Positions 1 through 6,523 of a DNA stretch of 7,736 bases are shown piece after piece. The stretch lies in the NCBI GenBank assembly GCA_030841195.1, contig JAVEDA010000064.1, positions 1 through 7,736 of the forward strand, written 5' to 3'. The stretch is from Actinomycetota bacterium. GTDB taxonomy: Bacteria > Actinomycetota > Actinomycetes > JACCUZ01. A model generated the notes under the pieces. That model saw only the letters and a list, made by a program, of their open reading frames with translations. It was not told the DNA's origin and made no database searches. Position 1 is the stretch's first letter. Each line of letters starts with the position of its first letter. The position numbers and the translations under genes are program-made.

Positions 1-613
1 TGGGGGAGCGGCCCTGCTTCTGGGACAGCTCGCTGGTGGCCGAGGCGAGCGAGAGCCGCAGCTCCTGCAGCCGGCGCGGCACCCGCACCGCCCAGCCCTT
101 GTCCCGGAAGTGCCGCTTGATCTCCCCGACGATGGTCGGGGTGGCGTAGGTCGAGAACTCGACGCCGCGCTCCAGGTCGAACCGGTCGACCGACTTGATC
201 AGCCCGATGGTGGCGACCTGGACCAGGTCGTCGTAGGGCTCGCCCCGGTTGCGGAACCGCCGGGCCAGGTGCTCGACCAGCGGCAGGTGCTGCTCGACCA
301 GGGCGTCGCGTGCCGCCTGGTGGCCGGCGTCGCCCTCCTCGGCGCTGTGCAGCTGCAGGAACAGCTCGCGGGTCCGCTCGCGGTCCACGGCCAACCGCGA
401 GGAGCGCGGCGTCGGCTCCTCGGCCGCCGCCTCACCCTCGACGACAACCTCGACAACCTCGACAACCTCGACGACCTCCACGACCTCACCAACGACCTCG
501 GCGTCGGCGGAGTTCTCCGGAGCGTCCGCCTCGGGGTGCTGCCGGGCCTCGGGCACCTCGCCGCCCCCGGTGGCGGTGTCGGACCCGGTGCTGTTCATCC
601 GCGGCCCGGTCAT
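1..613 (-). CDS. sigF: SigF/SigB-family RNA polymerase sigma factor (3' end cut off by the window edge)
   Basis: This is an alternative sigma factor that directs RNA polymerase to stress or developmental promoters. The visible 204 residues hold an unusual N-terminal extension (about 1-80), then sigma-70 region 2: LPLVEHLARRF near 110-120, the core-binding DDLVQVATIGLIKSVDRFD segment near 128-146, and FSTYATPTIVGEIKRHFRD near 153-171, the -10-recognition part. The start of region 3 (VPRRLQELRLSLA, 178-190) follows. Wording such as GEPYDDLVQVA and IKRHFRDKGWAVRVPRR is characteristic of the SigB/SigF/SigG group and resembles mycobacterial SigF. Region 4 lies beyond the left edge. The ATG at 613 overlaps the upstream rsbW stop as ATGA, giving likely translational coupling; an in-frame ATG at 598 is the alternative. 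Residues 39-59 form a Glu-Val-Val repeat. Family assignment is firm. The symbol rests on similarity to the mycobacterial usfX-sigF pair and on this gene order. Confidence 0.93.
   Translation of the reverse strand, partial: MTGPRMNSTGSDTATGGGEVPEARQHPEADAPENSADAEVVGEVVEVVEVVEVVEVVVEGEAAAEEPTPRSSRLAVDRERTRELFLQLHSAEEGDAGHQAARDALVEQHLPLVEHLARRFRNRGEPYDDLVQVATIGLIKSVDRFDLERGVEFSTYATPTIVGEIKRHFRDKGWAVRVPRRLQELRLSLASATSELSQKQGRSP
437..500. repeat. Short tandem repeat (9-bp unit) inside the sigma factor gene
   Basis: On the plus strand, imperfect copies of CTCGACAAC / CTCGACGAC follow one another (starts at 437, 449, 458, 467, 476, 485), some lengthened by 3 bases. On the coding strand each unit reads Glu-Val-Val, giving residues 39-59 of the sigma factor. 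All unit lengths are multiples of three, so changes in copy number would keep the reading frame. Confidence 0.8.
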
Positions 614-1053
614 GCAGGGCCGGCCGCGCCGCGGCGCTTGCGGAGGCGGATCCACACCTGCCGCTCGGAGTCCAGGCCGGTGTCGACCTCGCCGGCCAGC
701 GCAGTGAGCACGGTCCAGGAGAACGTGTCCCGCTCGGGCAGCTGGCCGCGGGTGGTGGGGATGGTGACCGTGACCTCGAGGGTCTCCGGCGTCAGCTCGA
801 ACCGGCAGGTCAGCTGGGCGGTCTCGATGGCGTGCGGCAGCAGCATCGCGCAGGCCTCGTCGACCGCGATCCGCAGGTCCTCGATCTCGTCGAGGGTGAA
901 GTCGAGGCGGGCGGCCAGTCCGGCCGTGGCCGTGCGGAGGACAGAGAGGTACGCCGAGTCGGCCGGCAGCCGGATCTCGACCGCGTCCTCGATGACCCCA
1001 TCCGCGCTGACAGCCCGACCGGCGTCGCGCCCGGCGACGAGTCCTTCACTCAC
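610..1053 (-). CDS. rsbW: RsbW/UsfX-type anti-sigma factor (Bergerat-fold ATPase family)
   Basis: This 147-residue protein is expected to bind and sequester the sigma factor encoded immediately downstream. It resembles the histidine-kinase-like ATPases of the RsbW/SpoIIAB group: LRTATAGLAARLDFTLDEIEDL near 39-60, an N-box helix RIAVDEACAMLL at 61-72, and FSWTVLTALAGEVDTG at 111-126. The last matches a segment I recall from mycobacterial UsfX/RsbW. The conserved N-box Glu is present (E66), but the metal-binding Asn expected four residues later is Met70, and no clear glycine-rich G-box is visible. Whether it is an active kinase or only a binding partner is therefore open. The GTG start at 1053 is supported by a GGAGGG ribosome site 7 bases upstream. 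The stop codon overlaps the sigma factor start by 4 bases. No anti-anti-sigma gene is seen in the window. Confidence 0.88.
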   Translation of the reverse strand: MSEGLVAGRDAGRAVSADGVIEDAVEIRLPADSAYLSVLRTATAGLAARLDFTLDEIEDLRIAVDEACAMLLPHAIETAQLTCRFELTPETLEVTVTIPTTRGQLPERDTFSWTVLTALAGEVDTGLDSERQVWIRLRKRRGAAGPA

Positions 1054-1060
1054 TCGCGTG

Positions 1061-1066
1061 CCCTCC
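1061..1066 (-). promoter_or_regulatory. Ribosome binding site for rsbW
   Basis: The coding-strand sequence GGAGGG lies 7 bases before the GTG codon at 1053. It decides this non-ATG start for the anti-sigma factor. Confidence 0.75.
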
Positions 1067-1131
1067 AGTGCTCGGCGACCGCCCTGCGACTGATCGCGGG
1101 GTCAATCAAAGCACGCGCCGGAAGGTCTGGC

Positions 1132-1617
1132 TCAGCGCGGCTCGGCGAGCCGGACCAGGGCCTCGCCGTCGACCCGGTAGGGGATCCACTCGGTGAGCGC
1201 GCGGGCACCCAGCGTCTCGTAGAAGCCCCGGGCCGGGTTCCAGTCCAGCACCCACCACTCAAGCCGGGGCAGCCCGCGCTCGAGGCAGATCTCGGCCAGC
1301 GTCTGCAGCAGCAGCCGCCCGGTGCCGCCGCCGCGGAACTCCGGCCGGACGAACAGGTCCTCCAGGTAGAGGTTGTGCGCCCCCAGCCAGGTCGAATAGC
1401 TGAGGAACCAGATCGCCATCCCGGCGACCGCCCCGTCCACCTCGACGACGTGGGCGAAGACCGCTGGATGCTCCGGGAACAGGGTCCGGTGCAGGTGCTC
1501 CTCGGTGGCCTGGACCTCGTGCAGCGCCCGCTCGAACTCCGCCAGCTCGCGGATCATCGCCAGCAGCTCGGGCACGTCGTCGGGGGTGGCGGGCCGGACG
1601 GTGGTGGTGGGGGACAT
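1132..1617 (-). CDS. GNAT-family N-acetyltransferase, diamine acetyltransferase (SAT1)-like
   Basis: A single-domain GCN5-related acetyltransferase of 161 residues that would transfer an acetyl group from acetyl-CoA to an amine. The acetyl-CoA pyrophosphate-binding loop R-G-G-G-T-G is at 95-100, preceded by YLEDLFVRPEF at 84-94 (strand beta-4). The WWVLDWN segment (121-127), FYETLGA (132-138) and the TEW..YR..G..L tail (142-153) follow the pattern of the spermidine/spermine and thialysine N-acetyltransferase subgroup. The substrate is inferred only from this resemblance. I take the ATG at 1617, which opens the usual short lead-in (TVRPATPDDV) to the GNAT fold. A GTG at 1632 would add five residues, and neither has a strong ribosome site. 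It lies 42 bases after the metallopeptidase stop and 78 bases before rsbW, on the same strand, so cotranscription is possible but unproven. Confidence 0.88.
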   Translation of the reverse strand: MSPTTTVRPATPDDVPELLAMIRELAEFERALHEVQATEEHLHRTLFPEHPAVFAHVVEVDGAVAGMAIWFLSYSTWLGAHNLYLEDLFVRPEFRGGGTGRLLLQTLAEICLERGLPRLEWWVLDWNPARGFYETLGARALTEWIPYRVDGEALVRLAEPR

Positions 1618-1659
1618 GAGCGCATCCAACACCGGCAGCCCGGCTCCGCGGCCTGCTGA

Positions 1660-2001
1660 TCACCATCCGAGCTCGCGCAGCCGTGCATCGCCGATCCCGA
1701 AGTGGTGACCCACCTCGTGAACGACCGTCCGCCGAACCTGCTCGACCACCTCGGGCTCGCTGTTGCAGACCGCGCAGATGGCCAGTCGGTAGATCGTGAT
1801 CCGGTCGGGCAGGGCGCCGGCGTAGAACGACGACCGACGGGTCAATGGCACGCCCTGGTAGAGCCCCAGCAGGCCCGCCGGGCCACTCTCGTGTTGCACA
1901 GTGACGGCCACGTTGCTCATGAGCTTGCCCAGCGCCACGGGTATGCCGTCGAGCGCCTCGCTGACCATCGCATCGAACCGCTCGGGATCAACCTCGACCA
2001 T
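1660..2001 (-). CDS. Small zincin-like metallopeptidase family protein (HExxH)
   Basis: A 113-residue cytosolic-looking protein with no signal peptide or membrane segment. Near the C-terminus is the zinc-protease signature HEVGH (95-99), followed by HFGIGD (100-105), giving the pattern HExxHHFGIxD of the Zincin_1 family (COG3824 as I recall it). The rest also fits the family: FDAMVSEALDGIP (9-21), GLLGLYQGVPL (43-53) and LPDRITIYR (64-72). The family's substrates are largely unknown and peptidase activity is inferred from the motif. I chose the ATG at 2001 because the family normally begins just before the FxxxVxxALDxIP helix. An in-frame TTG at 2055 would add 18 residues and overlap the stop of the upstream EssC-like gene, so translational coupling from that start is the alternative. 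It may simply be carried in the same transcript. Confidence 0.85.
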   Translation of the reverse strand: MVEVDPERFDAMVSEALDGIPVALGKLMSNVAVTVQHESGPAGLLGLYQGVPLTRRSSFYAGALPDRITIYRLAICAVCNSEPEVVEQVRRTVVHEVGHHFGIGDARLRELGW

Positions 2002-2051
2002 GCAGGAAGTGTCCAACAACCCGATGCCCCGCGCCGGAGCACTGAGGAACC

Positions 2052-5000
2052 TCAAAGCGACGTGCTGGCCACCTGCACCGGCGTGAGCCGACCGCGCACG
2101 ACCAGCACGCCGCGGCCGGGGGCAGCCGCGTCGGTCCTGGGCAGCCGGACGCCGAGCAGGTCACCGTCGACCGGCGTCATGGCTCCCAGCAGCAGCCCCG
2201 TCCGAGCCCGCCGTGCCTCGACCGTGAGGCCGCGGAAGCAGGCCGACATCTCGGCAGCCGAGCCGGCCAGCAGCACTGCTGCGCCGCCGTCGGCGTCGGC
2301 GCGCAGCAGCGCGAGCAGCGGTCGTTCGACGGCGGTGTCGTGCAGGGTCTCCGCGTCGTCGGCGAGCACGACCAGGTCAGGGTGAGCGGCGAGGTGCTGG
2401 TCGAGCGCGCCCGGGTCGTCGGACCCCAGCACGGCCAGCACGCCGGGGTGGTCACCGAGCGCTCGCAAGGGGGAGCGGCGGTGGGCGATCACGATGGCCC
2501 GGCGACCCTGGCCGAGCAGCCAGTGGCCCATCGTTGCGAGCGCCGTCGACCGACCGCTGCCGGCCGGCCCGGCGATGACGAACGCGGGGCCCTCGCTGTC
2601 CAGGTCGACGCCGCACGGGCGCAGCTCGTCACCGCCGACGCCGACGAGGGCCCAGCTCGGGCCGGTGCTCGCGGCCTTCGCGACGGCCGCCACCTCGTCG
2701 ACCTCCACCCGGGCCGGCAGTGCTTCGACCCGCATCGGCAGGAGGCCTGCGCTCAGCTGCGGCGCCGGCTGCCGAACGCGGGCCGTGGCCGCCACCGCCG
2801 CCAGCGCTCGACCCTGCCCGGCGCCGGTCGCTTCCGCGTCGAGCACGGCGAGCTGGGCCTCCTGGACGGCCGGCCACACCAGAGCACGCCCGGCCGGCAT
2901 CTGGCCGGGCACCTGCCGCGGCGAGATTCCGGCCAGCGCGTAGTCCGCCGGGTCGGCGAGGCGCAGCACCAACCGGTCGCGGAAGGCTGAGCCGGCCCGA
3001 CTGGTGAGCGCGGCCCGGTCGCCGGTCATCACGACCCGAAGACCCACCGCCGCTCCCTCCCGCACCAGCCTGAGCAAGGTGTCGAGCGGACGCCCGTGGT
3101 CGACGGACTCGTAGGCCGCCACGAGCCCCTCCCACCCGTCCACCAGCAGCACCATCCACGGCAGCCGCTGGTCGATCGGGGCAGCCCGACGCTGCTCCCG
3201 GTGCGAGCCGAGACCGCCTTCGGCCAGCAGCCGTTGCCGGCGCTCCAGCTCGCCCGCGAGCCGGGCCAGGAGGCGCTCGCCCCGGGAGGTCTCGTCCCGC
3301 CCCACGACCGCGCCGCAGTGCGGGAGAGCTGCCAGCGCGGCGAGACCTCCGCCGGCCCCGTCGAGCCCGTAGAGGTGCAGGTCGGTGACATCGAACCGCT
3401 CGGCCACCCCCCCTGCCAGGGTGTGCAGCATCGTCGTCCTGCCGCTGCGGGCGCTCCCGATGACGAGCAGGTGGTCGCCGGCGTCGAGGTCGAAGGTGAC
3501 CGCGCCGCGGCGCTGTTCCGACGGCAGGTCGACGAGGCCGAGTGGCACCCGGTGCGGCGGCAGCGTGAGTTCGCCGAGGTCTTCGACTGTCACCACGTCG
3601 GGCAACGGCGGCAGCCAGGGGCTGTCCACCCGGGGCGAGCCCAGCGCGCCCGCCGCCGCGCGACAGGCGCGGACCAACCGGGTCAGGTCCGTCGGCCCCG
3701 CCGCAAAGGGAGCCTCGACAACAGTCAGCGCGTCACCGACCTTCCCCCACGGAGCCGGCCGCACCGCCACCGGAGACGAGCCGGTGGCCTGACCGCTCAC
3801 CCGGGCGGCCTGCAGGGACCGGACCGCCCCGGCCCCGACCCGCAGCACGGCCCGTCCCGGCAGGTCCGGCGCGATGTCGGCTGCGTCTCGGACGTCGACG
3901 ACGTCGGTCGACTCGGACGCATCCGTGACCCGCAGCGCGATCCGGAGACTGGTGTTGGCACGGATGTCGGCGCTCACGACGCCGCCAGGCCGTTGGGTGG
4001 CGAGCACCAAGTGCACTCCGAGCGAGCGGCCGCGTTGGGCGATCGCCACCAGGCCGCCCACGAAGTCGGGGAGCTCCTCCGCCAGGGTCGCGAACTCGTC
4101 GACCACCAGGACGAGGCGCGGCAGCGGTACCCCTGTCGGCGATGCCAGCGCGATGTACTCGTCCAGGTCGGTGCAACCGGCGTCGGCGAGCAAACCCTCG
4201 CGTCGGCGCAGCTCGGCGCCGAGGGAGCGCAAGGCCCGCTCGGTGAGGTGGCCGTCCAGGTCGGTCACCATGCCCACCGTGTGCGGCAGTTCGGCGCAGT
4301 CTCGGAAGGCGGCGCCGCCCTTGTAGTCGATCAGCACGAAGGACATCTCGTCCGGGCGGTTGGCCACCGCCAGGCCGGCCACGAGCGTCTGCAGCAGCTC
4401 GGACTTCCCCGCACCCGTGGTGCCGGCGACCAGGACGTGCGGTCCGTCGGCCGCGAGGTCCACCACGAACGGCTCACCGTCGGGGCCCACTCCGAGCGTG
4501 GACCGGGTGTCGCGGGGGCTCACTCGCCAGGCCGTCTCGAGCGCCGCGGGGTCGGTGGCGTCGAACGGCACCAGGTCGAGGAGCCGGACCGACCTGGGCA
4601 GCGAGCTGTCCAGGTCGTCCGGAGTGGCATCGCGCAGGGGGGCCAGGGCGCGGGCGAACCGGCGCGCCCAGCGGTCGGAGACACCGTCGGCGACCACGTC
4701 GTCGTACGTCGTGGAGTCGGGCCCGACCACGCGGAGCCGGGTGCCGACCGGGCCGGAGGTCTCTGCAGTGGCGCGGCACTCGACCGGCAGGGCAACTCGG
4801 TCGCCCTCGATGCAGACCGCACGGATGCCGACGGCCGGGCCGTCGGCCAGCAGCCGGGCGACGCCGGGCTGCCGACGCAGCGCCGCCGCTCCGTCCAGCA
4901 GCACGACGACGGTCGGACCCGTCCATGGCCGGTTGACGCCCGGAGCCAGGGCCTCGAGCCGGCGCTCGAGCAGGGCCAGCAGCTCGTCCACCCGCACCCG

Positions 5001-6377
5001 CTGCTGGGTTGCCTCCATCGCCACCTGCAGCCGGCCCGAGCCGGACTCGTCGAGCAGGTGGGGGAGCCAGCGGGCCCACTCCCAGTCGCCACCCGCCGTT
5101 GCGGTCAGCACCACGAGGCGCAGGTGCCGTGGGCTGTGCCAGCCCGCCAGCTGGGCGACCAGCGAACGTGCCACCGGCAGCACCCGGTCGCGCGGTCCGG
5201 CCAGGCCGAGCACACCGGCCTCGGCCAGCCGCACGGTGATGGGAGCCTCGTCGATCAGCGGGTGCTCGACCTCATCGTTGTCTCCGCCGGCGCCGAGAGC
5301 CCCGGGCGTGCGCACTGCGACATCGGAGGCGATCGATCCGAGGCCGAGCCGCAGCTCGAGGGCATCGTCGTCGACGGGTCGCCGTTCCCAGAGCCGCGGC
5401 CGGGGTCCGCTGACGATGAGGGCGAGGGCCGCCGGACCTGGGTGGGCGGTGTGCCGGGCGGCCTCCTCGTCGGCGACGGCCCGCGTCACCGCCTGGGCCA
5501 TGCGTTCGAGCGCCTCGGCGTGGGCGGCGGCCTGGGCCCGGGCCGACTTCTTGCCCCCGGCCCGGTCGCTCCAGAACGTGCCGAGCGCCATCAGCGGCGA
5601 GAGCAGCACGAACAGCAGGTAGGTCGGGCTCCGGGTGATCGCCACCAGTGCCACCCCTGCCACCAGAGGCAGCAGGATCGCGATCAGCGGGAAACGACTG
5701 CGCTCGCGTGCCGGCGGCTCGGTCGGCACCGTGAGGCGCGCCGGCACTGAGGGCCGGACGTGTCGCGGCGGCCGGTTGACCTCGAGATGGCCGGCGCCGT
5801 CCGGCCGGCACGAGACGGGCACCACCTCGGGCATGGCCAGGCGTAACCGGGTGTCGCCCACCCGCAGCAGCGACCCGGGCGGGAGGGGCCGGCCGGTGCC
5901 ACGCGCGGGCTCGCCATCCACGGTCGTGCCGTTGGTGGACGCGAGGTCGTGCACCGTGCTGGTGCCGGACCCGTCGGTGGCGACCCGTAGCACCGCGTGC
6001 AGCCGCGAGACGTCCGGGTCGTCGATCCGAACCGTCGCCTCCACAGACCGGCCGATCCCGTGCTCTCCGGGCGGCAGCCGGTGGACGGCTCCGCTGTCGG
6101 GCCCGGCGACCACGTGCAGCTCAAGCAGCCCGCGAGGCTCGGCCAGGCCGGCCCGGTCGACGGTCAGCACGGCCCCCTCGAGCAGCGGCGGCTCGCCGAG
6201 CGCGTCGTCGTCCGCGAGCTGGCGCTCCCCGGCGTACAGCAGGCCGTCATGCCGACCGACCGCTCTGACCAGACTGTCCCGGACGGTGGCCAGCGGCGTC
6301 CCGGGCGGGGCGTCGACCGCGACGTCGACCGGCAGCGCCGACCCCTGCGGGTCGACGACGGTGAGCAACAAGCGCAT
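2052..6377 (-). CDS. EssC/EccC-like type VII secretion ATPase: putative ubiquitin-like domain, FHA, two membrane helices, three FtsK/SpoIIIE modules
   Basis: A 1441-residue membrane-bound motor of the FtsK/SpoIIIE-HerA class, expected to drive export of WXG100-type substrates. Domains in order: a possible ubiquitin-like fold (1-75); an FHA domain (about 84-182) with G109-R110, SRLH (124-127) and TNG (148-150), the phosphothreonine-binding set; two membrane helices (229-247 and 251-268) followed by a charged helix; a WARWLPH segment (434-440) seen in EssC; and three ATPase modules. Module 1 has Walker A GTTGAGKS (652-659) and Walker B LVLVVDE (755-761) and looks catalytic. Modules 2 and 3 have GSARSGRT (974-981) and GPAGSGRS (1270-1277), with Arg in place of the Walker lysine. 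PWLPPLP (919-925) and VPLGLVD (944-950) also match EssC. The ATG at 6377 has GGGAGG 8 bases upstream; a GTG at 6425 is less likely. A dedicated conjugative or DNA-translocating FtsK is less likely given FHA-TM-TM-three-module order and length. Confidence 0.9.
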   Translation of the reverse strand: MRLLLTVVDPQGSALPVDVAVDAPPGTPLATVRDSLVRAVGRHDGLLYAGERQLADDDALGEPPLLEGAVLTVDRAGLAEPRGLLELHVVAGPDSGAVHRLPPGEHGIGRSVEATVRIDDPDVSRLHAVLRVATDGSGTSTVHDLASTNGTTVDGEPARGTGRPLPPGSLLRVGDTRLRLAMPEVVPVSCRPDGAGHLEVNRPPRHVRPSVPARLTVPTEPPARERSRFPLIAILLPLVAGVALVAITRSPTYLLFVLLSPLMALGTFWSDRAGGKKSARAQAAAHAEALERMAQAVTRAVADEEAARHTAHPGPAALALIVSGPRPRLWERRPVDDDALELRLGLGSIASDVAVRTPGALGAGGDNDEVEHPLIDEAPITVRLAEAGVLGLAGPRDRVLPVARSLVAQLAGWHSPRHLRLVVLTATAGGDWEWARWLPHLLDESGSGRLQVAMEATQQRVRVDELLALLERRLEALAPGVNRPWTGPTVVVLLDGAAALRRQPGVARLLADGPAVGIRAVCIEGDRVALPVECRATAETSGPVGTRLRVVGPDSTTYDDVVADGVSDRWARRFARALAPLRDATPDDLDSSLPRSVRLLDLVPFDATDPAALETAWRVSPRDTRSTLGVGPDGEPFVVDLAADGPHVLVAGTTGAGKSELLQTLVAGLAVANRPDEMSFVLIDYKGGAAFRDCAELPHTVGMVTDLDGHLTERALRSLGAELRRREGLLADAGCTDLDEYIALASPTGVPLPRLVLVVDEFATLAEELPDFVGGLVAIAQRGRSLGVHLVLATQRPGGVVSADIRANTSLRIALRVTDASESTDVVDVRDAADIAPDLPGRAVLRVGAGAVRSLQAARVSGQATGSSPVAVRPAPWGKVGDALTVVEAPFAAGPTDLTRLVRACRAAAGALGSPRVDSPWLPPLPDVVTVEDLGELTLPPHRVPLGLVDLPSEQRRGAVTFDLDAGDHLLVIGSARSGRTTMLHTLAGGVAERFDVTDLHLYGLDGAGGGLAALAALPHCGAVVGRDETSRGERLLARLAGELERRQRLLAEGGLGSHREQRRAAPIDQRLPWMVLLVDGWEGLVAAYESVDHGRPLDTLLRLVREGAAVGLRVVMTGDRAALTSRAGSAFRDRLVLRLADPADYALAGISPRQVPGQMPAGRALVWPAVQEAQLAVLDAEATGAGQGRALAAVAATARVRQPAPQLSAGLLPMRVEALPARVEVDEVAAVAKAASTGPSWALVGVGGDELRPCGVDLDSEGPAFVIAGPAGSGRSTALATMGHWLLGQGRRAIVIAHRRSPLRALGDHPGVLAVLGSDDPGALDQHLAAHPDLVVLADDAETLHDTAVERPLLALLRADADGGAAVLLAGSAAEMSACFRGLTVEARRARTGLLLGAMTPVDGDLLGVRLPRTDAAAPGRGVLVVRGRLTPVQVASTSL

Positions 6378-6385
6378 CCCGAAAT

Positions 6386-6391
6386 CCTCCC
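6386..6391 (-). promoter_or_regulatory. Ribosome binding site for the EssC-like gene
   Basis: The coding-strand sequence GGGAGG lies 8 bases before the ATG at 6377. It favours this start over the in-frame GTG at 6425, which would add 16 residues rich in Arg and Asp that do not belong to the predicted first domain. Confidence 0.75.
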
Positions 6392-6417
6392 GGATCGGGC
6401 GCTCGGCGCGGTCGGCT

Positions 6418-6445
6418 CTGTCCACAGGCGGCGGTCGTCCACAGG
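6418..6445. repeat. Paired direct repeat GTCCACAGG in the divergent intergenic region
   Basis: The 9-mer GTCCACAGG occurs at 6420-6428 and again at 6437-6445, 17 bases start to start. With flanks, the copies read CTGTCCACA and TCGTCCACA, each one mismatch from TTGTCCACA, the form of the DnaA box common in high-GC actinomycetes. They could be binding sites for DnaA or for a local regulator of the two divergent secretion genes. The repeat itself is certain; its function is a guess. Confidence 0.5.
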
Positions 6446-6461
6446 GGCATCGGCCCTGCGG

Positions 6462-6490
6462 TTGGCTCGCCCGATCATGGTGGTTACGCT
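6462..6490 (+). promoter_or_regulatory. Candidate promoter for the cpaF/tadA-like gene
   Basis: TTGGCT (6462-6467) and TACGCT (6485-6490) are separated by 17 bases. The first agrees with TTGACA at four of six positions; the second keeps the TAnnnT core typical of actinobacterial -10 elements. Transcription would start near 6497, leaving a leader of roughly 27 bases with a ribosome site. This is plausible but unverified. No equally good promoter was found for the minus-strand gene in this region. Confidence 0.4.
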
Positions 6491-6512
6491 CCCGGAGCCG
6501 GTCCGATCCATC

Positions 6513-6518
6513 GGGGAG
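6513..6518 (+). promoter_or_regulatory. Ribosome binding site for the cpaF/tadA-like gene
   Basis: GGGGAG lies 5 bases before the GTG at 6524. It supports this non-ATG start, from which the family-typical N-terminal helices follow directly. Confidence 0.65.
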
Positions 6519-6523
6519 CCCGC

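Noticed and set aside
1054..1131. A promoter for rsbW-sigF, including a SigF-type (GTTT...GGGTAT) autoregulatory site.
   Set aside because: On the coding strand a TTGACC lies at 1105-1100, but no -10-like TAnnnT follows at 16-18 bases, and nothing matches the mycobacterial SigF consensus. The evidence is too weak to call.
310..1659. Plus-strand open frames across the sigma factor, rsbW and acetyltransferase region.
   Set aside because: They are antisense to three well-supported minus-strand genes and read as Arg/Pro/Gly-rich sequence, typical shadows in high-GC DNA.
1618..1659. A rho-independent terminator after the metallopeptidase gene.
   Set aside because: The short gap is GC-rich, but I found no convincing stem followed by a T tract in the transcribed direction.
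3096..5750. Very long plus-strand open frame opposite the EssC-like gene (884 codons).
   Set aside because: It is the antisense shadow of a GC-rich gene. Its translation is rich in Arg, Gly and Gln, has no domain motif, and the opposite strand carries unmistakable FtsK/FHA motifs.
6378..6425. An N-terminal extension of the EssC-like protein starting at GTG 6425.
   Set aside because: A strong GGGAGG site sits inside this stretch exactly where it would serve the ATG at 6377, and the extra residues look like untranslated leader.
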